Assembly (NCBI GenBank): GCA_913776825.1
Contig: CAJYPV010000019.1
Location: 62,001-126,000 of the forward strand
Length of the DNA: 64,000 nt
Origin: Burkholderiaceae bacterium
GTDB taxonomy: Bacteria; Pseudomonadota; Gammaproteobacteria; Burkholderiales; Burkholderiaceae_C
Direction of reading: 5' to 3'
Part shown: positions 8,705 through 17,386 of the stretch, one piece after another
How positions within the stretch are numbered: the stretch's first letter is position 1
Layout: the number at the start of each line of letters is the position of its first letter
Translations under genes and position numbers: made by a program
Notes under the pieces: model-generated
What the model was told of the DNA's origin: nothing
Databases searched by the model: none
What the model saw: only the letters and a program-made list of their open reading frames with translations

Positions 8705-11700
8705 TGCCGTTCCCTTCGATGCCGTCGGGCCCGTCGCCCGTTTCCTCCTCCTTGGCCGAGGCGCCCGGCGCGGGCTCGGCGGACGGCGATCCGCCGGACT
8801 GCAAGCCCGACGAACTGACCTTGTCACGCTGGCTGCCGGCGCCCGGCTGTCCGCAGCTGGTGGAGGCGCCGCGTGACCAGGCCCGCACCGACTTCTTCGA
8901 GGAACGCTGGCGCGGCTGCGACCTGACCCAGGACGCGCCGCAGTGGCAACTCGAACGCTCATCGACGCCCGTGCTGACGGTGCACCACCCGATGCGACCG
9001 GACATCGCGGCGGAGCAGGCCTTCCCGTTCCGGGATCCGGCCGATCCGCGTCGGGTGCATCCGCGATTCGCCGACGCGCGCGGCGAGGTCTCGCCCTGGG
9101 TCAGCGCGCAACAGGCGCATCTGCTGCCCAGTACCGCCGCCTTTCTGGCGGAGGCGGGCGGTGTGACGGCGTCCACCATGGCCCAGTTGCGACCCTTGTT
9201 GCAGGCCGATGTGCTGACGGAGATGCGCCGGCTGATCGTGGGTCAATCGGCGCCACCGCGCTATGACGTGCGCCCGCTGACCTCGAGCGAGCTGCTGCCG
9301 CACGAGCAGGCGCTGGCAGGACAGCATGGTCTGTTCGGGCTGCCGGAGCCGGACCCCGCGCGTCGGCATACCCTGGGCAACGGCCGCATCATGGGCCTGT
9401 ATCTGGGCGCATTGATCGAGACCCAGGAGCAGGAGGAGGCCTATCTGAGCGACTATCCGCGCGGCGCCTCCTACCTGCTGGACTTCCGGCGTCGCGGCGG
9501 GCGCTTGGTGGGCCTGTGCGGACTGGGCGTCGCCAATGGCGTGGTGTTCGCCAACACCGCGCTGCGGCCCGGTCGGCCGTTCTGCTACGACGAGGAACGT
9601 CTCAACGCGGTTTATGCGCCGGTCGATGTGAGACTCACCGACGCGCGTGGACGCGATCGTTTCGAGACCGTGATCGCCCTGATCGCGCTGGACCGCCTGT
9701 ATGACCCGCGGAATCCTACCCGTGAAGTGCGGGTGAGCTACGGCGAGGACTTTCTGCGGGAATTCGACACCGACGCCGACGCCGCTGCGCACCCCGCGTC
9801 GCCGATCCGGATCAAGCAGGAGGCGCCGGTCTCGCCGGAGCCACGGAGCCTGTCTCCCGCGTTCGGGAGGCTGCCGCGGAGCCCCGTCCCGACGTCGACC
9901 TCGACCTCCCCGCAGAAGACCGATCGGCCTGCTGCCGATCCCGTGTCCGTGGCCGTGGACGCGGAGGCGGAGGCGGAGGCGGAGGCGGAGGCGGAGGCGC
10001 AGGCGCAGGCGGACGTGGGGTCGCTGAGCCGCCTGGCCGATTCACCGAACGCCGTCCAGGTCCAGCGATCGCCTGCCTCACAAACGGAGGCGTGTGCGCC
10101 TGGGCCCTCACGGGCGTCGCCCGGATCGCCGCCGATCGAGGCATCGACATTGACCGCATGGCTGAAGGACGCCAGCGCCGCCAGTCCACCGCTGGACGCG
10201 TCGCCGGACGGCGGACGACCGGCCGTCATCGTCGACCTGCTGGACCGGGCCAAACGGGTGGGTCTGGTGTTCAGCACCGATCCAGCCGATTGGCTTCCCT
10301 TGGAACCGCCGCTGGCGGACTCAGAGCCGCAGCCGGAGCTCGAGCCGATCACGGCGGAGGACCTGCAGGCGCTGCAGACCGCCTGGCCGCGCACGCACGG
10401 GCTGCCGGCGCTGGCCTATGCGATGCAACTGGTGGCGCAGGCATGGGCCAAGGGATGGATATTGAACTCGAGCGACGTCTACCAGATCACGCTGGACGAA
10501 AGCACGGATCGGAGGGCCAAGCAATGCCAGGTTGTCCTTCAAATGTATGCATGGCCCGAACTGATGAGGCTGCTCCTGGAGCGACCGCGCCGCCCTCACG
10601 AGAGTGGGAGTGTCTACCTGCATCGGCTGCACTGGTGTGCACCGCTGACGCCGCAACGCTTCGTGCGCTTGCAGAAGACCGTGATCGCCGGGCGTTTGCC
10701 GGATTACATGGCGGTCGTGCCCGCTGGCCTGGAGGCGTTGACCGCGTGTCTGGCCCGGGACCGAGTGGCGCGGGGGCGGCCCGAACAAGCGGGGGCCGGG
10801 CCCGATCCAGCGCGCACGCTGCGCGCATTGTCGACCATGGCCGTCGGCCGGAAAACCGATCGAAACCCGTCACCGTTCGTCCGCGCGCTGCGGCTGTGTT
10901 TGAGCATGTTCCGGGCCGGGCTGCTGCCCACGCCGGTGGAACTTTGGCGGGTCTCGATGGCGCGGGACGAGGACGTGGTGAGGATGCTCTGGATCCTCGC
11001 TCACGATTCCACCCTGCGCGCGTGGCTGGGCCGCTATCCCATCTTCGACGCCGAACCGGTGGAACAGTATGTCGCTCGCGTCGCGGCGCGTATGCGGATC
11101 TCACCTTTCCAGAGTGCCGGCCTGGCGTTCCTGGTCAGGGTGCGGCAGCGGCCGAAGCATCCGTCGACGATTCAGCAGTTCCTGATGCTGGCGCCTGCGC
11201 CCGATCGGGAACACTGGTCCTTGTCGGCTCAACGCGCCGGCATCCCTTCGGAGTGGATCGGCGGAATGGTCGATCGCTTCCTTTTCGCCCGGCCCCACCT
11301 CGGGCCGGCGCGGATGGTCTGTGCGGCCTGGCGGGGACGGATGCATCCGCAGCGGCTCGACGCTCATATGCTGCAAGACCTGAGCACGCTGACACCGCAT
11401 CAGGCCAAGGTGCTGGTGTCGCTGCAAGACCACCCCGACATCGCGCAGCGCATGCTCGACGATCCTCAGCATCGGTACGAGTCCGATCTCGACTATGCCG
11501 TGCGGCTGCATCTCCTGGGCCTGGACCGCTACGCGGCCTGCCATTACATGTGCTGCGGCTTCGGCGAGTTCGATGCGGCCCTGCGGGATGAGATCCGTCT
11601 GGGTCTGGAGCCGCCGCCGTCCAAGCGCGTGATGGGCGACGGCCTGGCTGGGTCGCGCCCGTCGCCTGCCGCATCGGCGAAACCTTTGGTGAGGACGTCG

Positions 11701-11742
11701 GTGAGGACGTCGCCGGACGCGCCATCGACCGCCTCGTCCTGA
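8704..11742 (+). CDS. Large orphan paralog 4: SET-like block plus three helical modules
   Basis: 1012 residues from the ATG at 8704, which overlaps the stop of paralog 3; a longer reading from 8659 would run deep into that gene. The N-terminus lacks the MWS opening of the other three. Conserved elements: FPFRDPADPRRVHPRFA at about 107, PRYDVRPL at about 185, GLFGLPE, NGRIMGLYLG at about 226 and EVRVSYGEDFL at about 343-350. The order GLFxxx-NGRIxGLYxG ... EVRVxYGE is what a SET domain shows at its two ends. The linker holds an Ala/Glu/Gln tract. Helical modules lie at about 526-650, 715-800 and 860-955, the last with HPDIAQRMLDDPQHRYESDL. Function is unknown; confidence is high that it is a real gene and a paralog. 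Confidence 0.85.
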   Translation: MPFPSMPSGPSPVSSSLAEAPGAGSADGDPPDCKPDELTLSRWLPAPGCPQLVEAPRDQARTDFFEERWRGCDLTQDAPQWQLERSSTPVLTVHHPMRPDIAAEQAFPFRDPADPRRVHPRFADARGEVSPWVSAQQAHLLPSTAAFLAEAGGVTASTMAQLRPLLQADVLTEMRRLIVGQSAPPRYDVRPLTSSELLPHEQALAGQHGLFGLPEPDPARRHTLGNGRIMGLYLGALIETQEQEEAYLSDYPRGASYLLDFRRRGGRLVGLCGLGVANGVVFANTALRPGRPFCYDEERLNAVYAPVDVRLTDARGRDRFETVIALIALDRLYDPRNPTREVRVSYGEDFLREFDTDADAAAHPASPIRIKQEAPVSPEPRSLSPAFGRLPRSPVPTSTSTSPQKTDRPAADPVSVAVDAEAEAEAEAEAEAQAQADVGSLSRLADSPNAVQVQRSPASQTEACAPGPSRASPGSPPIEASTLTAWLKDASAASPPLDASPDGGRPAVIVDLLDRAKRVGLVFSTDPADWLPLEPPLADSEPQPELEPITAEDLQALQTAWPRTHGLPALAYAMQLVAQAWAKGWILNSSDVYQITLDESTDRRAKQCQVVLQMYAWPELMRLLLERPRRPHESGSVYLHRLHWCAPLTPQRFVRLQKTVIAGRLPDYMAVVPAGLEALTACLARDRVARGRPEQAGAGPDPARTLRALSTMAVGRKTDRNPSPFVRALRLCLSMFRAGLLPTPVELWRVSMARDEDVVRMLWILAHDSTLRAWLGRYPIFDAEPVEQYVARVAARMRISPFQSAGLAFLVRVRQRPKHPSTIQQFLMLAPAPDREHWSLSAQRAGIPSEWIGGMVDRFLFARPHLGPARMVCAAWRGRMHPQRLDAHMLQDLSTLTPHQAKVLVSLQDHPDIAQRMLDDPQHRYESDLDYAVRLHLLGLDRYAACHYMCCGFGEFDAALRDEIRLGLEPPPSKRVMGDGLAGSRPSPAASAKPLVRTSVRTSPDAPSTASS
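9961..10011 (+). repeat. GCGGAG/GCGCAG hexanucleotide repeat inside paralog 4
   Basis: Six GCGGAG units followed by two GCGCAG units and a final GCG encode an Ala-Glu then Ala-Gln tract starting at about residue 420, in the linker after the SET-like block. In frame, so copy-number change would only alter linker length. Confidence 0.9.
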
Positions 11743-11775
11743 CCGCGCCGGCAAGACGGGCGCACGATCGCCATG

Positions 11776-11802
11776 AAAAAACGCCGCGCAGAGGCGCGGC
11801 GT
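11776..11802 (-). terminator. Intrinsic terminator for iorAB
   Basis: Inverted repeat ACGCCGCGC/GCGCGGCGT with a 4-nt loop. On the - strand it is followed by six T residues. It lies 100 nt after the iorAB stop, inside the 159-bp gap between convergent genes. Confidence 0.85.
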
Positions 11803-11901
11803 CTGGAGGCGCCCGGCTCGCGGTGCGAGCGGGCAGGGACGGGGTTGCGGGGGGGCAGCGCCTCTCGACGCCGCCGCCCGATCACACCCGCCGAAGCGGC
11901 C

Positions 11902-14900
11902 TCAAGCGGCCTTCCATGCCGCGAGCAGCTGGTCCCACTTCGCGCGGGCGGCGTGCAGGTGGCGCTCCTTCACATGGCCATAACCACGGATCTCCTCCGG
12001 GATCCGGGCCAGCGCGACCGCTTGCGGCAGGCGCTCGCGGGTCAGGCCCTTGGCCAGCAGGGCGTCGATGGTGGCGCGGTAGTCGACGATCAACTGGCGC
12101 TCCATCTTGCGTTCCTCGGTGTGGCCGAACGGATCGAACGCGGTGCCGCGCAGGCCCTTCATCTTGGCCAGCACGCCCATGGCCGGACGCACCCAGCCAC
12201 CGAACGGCTGCTTCTGCAATTCACCCTTCGCGTTCTTCTTGGCCAGCATCGGCGGCGCGAGGTGATGCACCACCTTGAAGTCGCCCTCGAACTGCGACTT
12301 GATCTTGTCCAGGAAGCCGGTGTCGGTCTGCAGGCGGGCGACCTCGTATTCGTCCTTGTAGGCCATCAGCTTGAACAGATAGCGGGCCACCGCTTCGGTC
12401 AGCTGCGTGCCGCCGATCGGGGTTTCCGCCGCGCGGACCTTCTCGACGAAGGCGCGGTACTCGTTCGCATAGGCCGCGTTCTGGTACTGGGTCAGGAACT
12501 CGACCCGCTTGGTCACCAGCTCGTCGACGCCCTGGCGCTTGACGATGTTGATCACCTGCTGCGCCGCGAACAGCGAGCGCACCGCGGCCAGGTCATGGGC
12601 GCAGCGACGGCCCCATTCGAAGGCGGCCTTGTTGTTGTCGATCTGCACGCCGTTGAGCTCGATGGCGCGCATCAGGGCCGCATGGCTCAGCGGCACCCGG
12701 CCCTTTTGCCAGGCGAAGCCCAGCATCAGCGGGTTGGTGTAGAGCGAATCGCCCAGCAGCTTCACCGCGATTTCTTCCGCGTCGAACATGCCCAGGTGCT
12801 CGCTGCCGACCGCCTTGGCAACAGCCGCTTCACAGGCCGCGCCGGGGAAGGACCAGTTGGCATCGTTGACCAGCGTGGCGGTCGGCGAGCCGTGGGTGTT
12901 GAGCGCGACGAAGCTGCGGCCTTCGCGCATCACCGCCAGGGTGGTCTTGTTGGCCGCCACGATGGAATCGCAGGCGATCACCAGATCGGCCTCGGCGGTG
13001 CCGACCTTGGTGCAGTAGATGGCGTCGGCGGTGTTGGCGATCTGGATGTGGCTCCAGGTGGCGCCTCCCTTTTGCGCCAGGCCGGCTGCGTCCTGGGTGA
13101 TCACGCCCTTGCCCTCCAGATGCGCGGCCATGCCGAGCAACTGACCGATGGTGATCACGCCGGTGCCGCCCACGCCGGCCACCACGATGCCCCAGGCCTC
13201 GACCGGGTTGGGCACCAGCGGCTGCGGGATCGACGGCAGCGAGGCATCGAACGGGCTGACCCGCTTGTCCTTCTTCGGCTTCTTCAGCTCGCCACCTTCG
13301 ATGGTGACGAAGCTGGGGCAGAAGCCCTTCACGCAAGAGAAGTCCTTGTTGCAGGTGTTCTGGTTGATCTGGCGCTTGCGGCCGAATTCGGTCTCCAGCG
13401 GTTCGACCGACAGGCAGTTCGATTGCACCGAGCAATCGCCGCAACCTTCGCAGACCAGCTCGTTGATGACGGTGCGCTTGGCCGGATCGACCAGCTTGCC
13501 GCGCTTGCGGCGACGGCGCTTTTCGGTGGCGCAGGTCTGGTCGTAGATGATGACCGAGGTGCCGGCGATCTCGCGGAACTGGCGCTGGATCGCATCCAGC
13601 TCATCGCGGTGATGCACGGTGACGCCGGCCGCCAGCGGCTTGCCGTCGTACTTGGCCGGCTCGTCGGTGACGATGACCAGCTTGCTCACGCCCTCGGAGA
13701 TCACGCTGTTCATGATCTGGGTGACGCTGTGGCCTTCCGGACGCTCACCCACCTGCTGGCCGCCGGTCATCGCGACGGCGTCGTTGTAGAGGATCTTGTA
13801 GGTGATGTTCACGCCCGCGGCGATGGACTGGCGGATGGCCAGGATGCCGCTGTGGAAGTAGGTGCCGTCGCCCAGGTTGCTGAAGATGTGCTTTTCTTCG
13901 GTGAACGGGGCCTGACCGACCCAGGGCACGCCCTCGCCGCCCATCTGGGTGAAGGTGGCGGTGTTGCGGCCCGGCATCCAGGTGACCATGTAATGGCAGC
14001 CGATGCCGCCCACCGCGCGCGAGCCGTCCGGCACGCGGGTGCTGGTGTTGTGCGGGCAGCCGGAGCAGAACCACGGCGTGCGGTCGGCGCCGCCGGCGGT
14101 CTTCTCTTCGGTCTTGAGCGATTGCTCCTTGGCCTCGATCAGCGCGACGCGCGCCTGCAGCCGCGCGGCGGTGTCGGCGTCCACGCCCAGCTTCAGCAGC
14201 CGCTTGGCGATGGCGCGGGCGATGATGGCCGGCGTCAGGTCGGCCTGCGGGCGCAGCAGCCAGTTGCTGCTGGGGTTGGGGCGACTCCATTCGCCACCGC
14301 TCTGGTCGCCTTCGGTCTCATCGAACTTGCCCAGCACATTCGGGCGCACGTCCGGACGCCAGTTGTACAGCTCGTCCTTGAGCTGGTATTCGATCATCTG
14401 GCGCTTTTCCTCGATGACGAGGATCTCCTGCAGCCCCTGCGCGAAGTCGCGGGTGATGGTGGCTTCCAGCGGCCACACCACATTGACCTTGTGCAGCCGG
14501 ATGCCCAGGCGGCGGCAGGCGTCGTCGTCCAGGCCCAGGTCGTGCAGCGCCTGGCGGGTGTCGTTCCAGGCCTTGCCGGACGCGATCAGGCCGATGCGGT
14601 CGTTCGGCGTGGCGATGACGTTGTGGTTGAGCTTGTTGGCCCGCACATAGGCCAGTGCCGCGTACCACTTGAAATCCATCATCCGGGCTTCCTGATCCAG
14701 CGGCGGATCCGGCCAGCGGATGTGCAGGCCGCCGGGCGGCATCTCGAAGTCGGTCGGGAGGATGATCTCGACCCGGTCCGGGTCCACGCTCACGCTGCTG
14801 GAGGACTCGACGATCTCCTGGATCGTCTTGAGGCCGGACCACAGGCCGGAGAAGCGACTCATCGCGAACGCATGCAGGCCCATGTCCAGGATGTCCTGCA

Positions 14901-15459
14901 CGCTGGACGGGAAGAACACCGGGAAGCCGACGGCCTTGAAGACGTGGTCGCTCTGATGCGCGGCGGTGGAGCTCTTGGCGATGTGGTCGTCACCCGCGAT
15001 CGCGATCACGCCGCCATGGCGCGAGGTGCCGGCCATGTTGGCATGCTTGAAGACGTCGATGCAGCGGTCCACGCCCGGACCCTTGCCGTACCACATGCCG
15101 AACACGCCATCGAACTTGGCCTTCTCCGGGAACAGCGCGAGCTGCTGCGTGCCCCAGACGGCGGTGGCGCCGAGTTCCTCGTTCACGCCGGGCTGGAAGA
15201 CGATGTGCTGCTTGGCCAGGTGCTTCTTGGCCGCCATCAGCGCCTGGTCGTAACCGCCCAGCGGCGAGCCGCGGTAGCCGGAGATGAAACCGGCGGTGTT
15301 CAGGCCGGCGATGGCGTCGCGGGTGCGCTGCAGCATCGGCAGCCGCACCAGGGCCTGCACGCCGCTCATGAAGGCGCGACCTTCGTCCAGGGCGTATTTG
15401 TCGTCCAGCGTGACGCGCTCCAGCGCACGCAGGATGTGTTCGGGCAAGGGGGCATTCAT
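11902..15459 (-). CDS. Indolepyruvate ferredoxin oxidoreductase, fused alpha-gamma
   Basis: 1185 residues. This thiamine-diphosphate enzyme oxidatively decarboxylates aryl pyruvates such as indolepyruvate (and, in related fused enzymes, branched-chain 2-oxo acids) to acyl-CoA with ferredoxin as acceptor. The N-terminal half is the pyruvate-oxidoreductase pyrimidine-binding type (SGYRGSPLGGYDQAL near residue 60). The TPP-binding region includes CSGCPHNTSTR and GIGCHYM around 460-490. A ferredoxin-like Cys cluster follows at about 670-715 (CEGCGDC, then CNKDFSCVKGFCP), and the gamma-type domain begins with GVGGTGVITIGQ near 757. Length fits the fused proteobacterial form rather than separate IorA and IorB. 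It is divergently transcribed from an Lrp-type regulator and ends in an intrinsic terminator. Substrate preference cannot be read from sequence. Confidence 0.95.
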   Translation of the reverse strand: MNAPLPEHILRALERVTLDDKYALDEGRAFMSGVQALVRLPMLQRTRDAIAGLNTAGFISGYRGSPLGGYDQALMAAKKHLAKQHIVFQPGVNEELGATAVWGTQQLALFPEKAKFDGVFGMWYGKGPGVDRCIDVFKHANMAGTSRHGGVIAIAGDDHIAKSSTAAHQSDHVFKAVGFPVFFPSSVQDILDMGLHAFAMSRFSGLWSGLKTIQEIVESSSSVSVDPDRVEIILPTDFEMPPGGLHIRWPDPPLDQEARMMDFKWYAALAYVRANKLNHNVIATPNDRIGLIASGKAWNDTRQALHDLGLDDDACRRLGIRLHKVNVVWPLEATITRDFAQGLQEILVIEEKRQMIEYQLKDELYNWRPDVRPNVLGKFDETEGDQSGGEWSRPNPSSNWLLRPQADLTPAIIARAIAKRLLKLGVDADTAARLQARVALIEAKEQSLKTEEKTAGGADRTPWFCSGCPHNTSTRVPDGSRAVGGIGCHYMVTWMPGRNTATFTQMGGEGVPWVGQAPFTEEKHIFSNLGDGTYFHSGILAIRQSIAAGVNITYKILYNDAVAMTGGQQVGERPEGHSVTQIMNSVISEGVSKLVIVTDEPAKYDGKPLAAGVTVHHRDELDAIQRQFREIAGTSVIIYDQTCATEKRRRRKRGKLVDPAKRTVINELVCEGCGDCSVQSNCLSVEPLETEFGRKRQINQNTCNKDFSCVKGFCPSFVTIEGGELKKPKKDKRVSPFDASLPSIPQPLVPNPVEAWGIVVAGVGGTGVITIGQLLGMAAHLEGKGVITQDAAGLAQKGGATWSHIQIANTADAIYCTKVGTAEADLVIACDSIVAANKTTLAVMREGRSFVALNTHGSPTATLVNDANWSFPGAACEAAVAKAVGSEHLGMFDAEEIAVKLLGDSLYTNPLMLGFAWQKGRVPLSHAALMRAIELNGVQIDNNKAAFEWGRRCAHDLAAVRSLFAAQQVINIVKRQGVDELVTKRVEFLTQYQNAAYANEYRAFVEKVRAAETPIGGTQLTEAVARYLFKLMAYKDEYEVARLQTDTGFLDKIKSQFEGDFKVVHHLAPPMLAKKNAKGELQKQPFGGWVRPAMGVLAKMKGLRGTAFDPFGHTEERKMERQLIVDYRATIDALLAKGLTRERLPQAVALARIPEEIRGYGHVKERHLHAARAKWDQLLAAWKAA

Positions 15460-15554
15460 GAGGGGGAGGCTCCTGAGGGGTGGCGGACCTGCGATCCCCG
15501 CTTGTGGCCGGGACCGTTTGCCGTGTGCTGCCGATCAACCGGGAACGAGGTGTC

Positions 15555-15656
15555 GAGCAAGAGCAGGCGTGACCGCCAGTGTAGGAAAAGTCACCCGCCG
15601 AGTGCTTGCTCTTTGTGCCCGCCTCGCCATCGTTTGAGCAAGAATCTTGCTGTAAA
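15555..15656. promoter_or_regulatory. Three AGCAAG boxes between iorAB and the Lrp gene
   Basis: The 214-bp divergent gap holds GAGCAAGAGC (15555-15564), its reverse form GTGCTTGCTC (15602-15611) and a perfect palindrome AGCAAG-AAT-CTTGCT (15637-15651) inside TTTGAGCAAGAATCTTGCTG. Multiple spaced short palindromes are typical of Lrp/AsnC binding. The neighbouring regulator is the obvious candidate ligand; that assignment is inference. Confidence 0.55.
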
Positions 15657-15673
15657 TGGCGAAAGGACTGTGA

Positions 15674-16258
15674 ATGGCTTCCAAAAACATGCGCCAAGGG
15701 AAAACCCTGAGCGACTCCTCACCGGCTGGGGGCAAACCGCGCACCGAGGTGATGGAGGAGCTGGACGCGCCCGCCAGCGGCGAGCTGGACCGCTATCACG
15801 TCGCCATCCTGGCGGCGCTGCAGCGCGAGGCGAGGTTGTCGAACGCAGAGCTGGCCGCGCGCATCGGGTTGTCGGCGGCACCGACCTGGCGACGGGTGCG
15901 CTGGCTGGAAGAGCAGGGCTTCATCACCGGTTATCGCGCCGAGATCGATCGCCGCCGCATCGGCCTGGGCGTGCTGGCTTTCGTGCGGGTGGATGCGGAC
16001 CGAAATAACGGCGCGGCGACCAAGCAACTGGAGGAGGCGATCCGCCTGCTGCCTGAAGTCATCGCCTGCCACTACATCAGCGGCGCCGGCACCTTCGAGC
16101 TGGAAGTGATGGCGACCGATCTCGATGCCTTCAGTCGGTTTTCGATCGATACCTTGCTGAACCTGCCGAATGTGAAGGACATCCACACCAGCTTCTCGCT
16201 TGGCGAGGTGAAGGCCGCGGGCGCGTTGCCGTTGGGCCATCTGAAGCCGAAGGGTTGA
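15674..16258 (+). CDS. Lrp/AsnC-family transcriptional regulator
   Basis: 194 residues. The Lrp helix-turn-helix is at about 52-85 (LSNAELAARIGLSAAPTWRR) and is followed by an AsnC-type ligand/oligomerisation domain (LPEVIACHYISGAGTFELEV, then LPNVKDIHTSFSLGEVK). The start has AAAGGA 9 nt upstream. The N-terminal 35 residues are a non-conserved extension, so a later Met at 15752 is possible. It is divergent from iorAB, and AGCAAG palindromes lie between them, which suggests control of iorAB by an amino acid or 2-oxo acid; that is inference. Confidence 0.92.
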   Translation: MASKNMRQGKTLSDSSPAGGKPRTEVMEELDAPASGELDRYHVAILAALQREARLSNAELAARIGLSAAPTWRRVRWLEEQGFITGYRAEIDRRRIGLGVLAFVRVDADRNNGAATKQLEEAIRLLPEVIACHYISGAGTFELEVMATDLDAFSRFSIDTLLNLPNVKDIHTSFSLGEVKAAGALPLGHLKPKG

Positions 16259-16355
16259 GGCCGCTCGGGGGGATCGGGCCACGACGGCCGCCATGAATCT
16301 GATCGCGGTGCGCCCGCGACTGACGTCACTTCCTCTTCCATGAAAGCCGTCGTCG

Positions 16356-17213
16356 ATGTGGAATTCCCTGTTTCCGTCGCTCATCCGCTGGATTGATCCG
16401 GTTTGCCCGTCCTCTCCTGATGCCGCTTCAGCCAGCACCGGTCGCCCGACCGGAGCGACCTTTTCCCCCGAAGAAGAGCTGGCCTTGATGGCCTGGGTGG
16501 CGGATGCCGACCCACACGCGGATCCGCCTGAGCAGCGAGAGCTCGCCAATGCCCGCGTTCACGATGCATGGATGCGGCGGGCGACGCATCTGTGCCTGGC
16601 CGATCTGGCGCTAAGCACCTTGCCGCCGTTTCCCTCGTGGCCAGAGTTGAAGACGTGCGATTTGCCCAGCCGTCCGATGGCGACGGCGGCGACAGCGGAT
16701 GGCGCGGTCACCGTCAGCGCCCCACGGCCGGGACCCGGACCGGTGCCGAGGCGACCCCGCGGTCCAAGAGAGGTGTCGCGCAGACAGCTCGTCCGCCCGC
16801 CGGCAGGTCCGTCGCCGCGCAGCGATGCAGCGGGCGTGGTCACTGGCGCATCCATCGGTGCCATTCCGATGGCGGCGTCCGCCAGCCTGATGCAGAGGCG
16901 GGTCCCGTCGACGCTATCGCCCATCGAACGTTTCTGTCGCTTGGTCGAGTTGACGACATTCCCGTCAGAGAACCGCCTGATGGCGGTGCAGCGCGTCCTG
17001 ATGCAGGCGCAGCGGGACGCGTTGCCGGTGGACTTCGAGACGCTTTCCCGAAAGTGCCGGCTCAGTCAGAAGGCCTGTCGCCAACTGGAGGCCGTGCTCC
17101 GACAGCCTCACGGTGCCGAGGCGCTGCGTGCAGTCATCCGAGAGCCCAAGGAGACGATATACGTCTTCCTCGACCGGGTGCGTCTGGCCGCACAACGACT
17201 GCAACGGTCGTAG
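16356..17213 (+). CDS. Orphan protein with one helical module of the large-paralog type
   Basis: 285 residues, function unknown. The N-terminus MWNSLFPSLIRW recalls the MWS starts of the large paralogs. Residues 120-185 are Pro/Arg-rich. The last 80 residues (ending QPHGAEALRAVIREPKETIY then VFLDRVRLAAQRLQ) follow the same pattern as the helical modules of the 0-11.7 kb array: a helix, then xxxLxxPxxAxxL, then RPxxxxExxxxYxxRLxxL. There is no clear Shine-Dalgarno and no signal peptide. It looks like a truncated or satellite member of the same family. It stands alone between the Lrp gene and an exporter gene. Confidence 0.65.
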   Translation: MWNSLFPSLIRWIDPVCPSSPDAASASTGRPTGATFSPEEELALMAWVADADPHADPPEQRELANARVHDAWMRRATHLCLADLALSTLPPFPSWPELKTCDLPSRPMATAATADGAVTVSAPRPGPGPVPRRPRGPREVSRRQLVRPPAGPSPRSDAAGVVTGASIGAIPMAASASLMQRRVPSTLSPIERFCRLVELTTFPSENRLMAVQRVLMQAQRDALPVDFETLSRKCRLSQKACRQLEAVLRQPHGAEALRAVIREPKETIYVFLDRVRLAAQRLQRS

Positions 17214-17386
17214 GGAGGCGCTGCAGCCACTGCGGCGTCCGAGGGCGTCGCCACATCCGGGATGTCGAGCACGGCGGCTGCGGATCGCCCGCTGTATCGG
17301 TCGGGTTGGCATCTGCCTGTACAGGCCCGCGGCGGCGTGCCGCTGGCATAGTCGGTGCCTTCAGCCCTCGCCATCGGACCGGCCCC

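Noticed and set aside
24..11742. TAL-effector or NRPS/PKS interpretation of the large array
   Set aside because: No 34-residue RVD repeats, and no adenylation, condensation, ketosynthase or carrier motifs.
11773..16008. A 1411-residue open frame on the + strand
   Set aside because: It is the GC-rich shadow of iorAB and the start of the Lrp gene; composition is low-complexity and no domain is seen.
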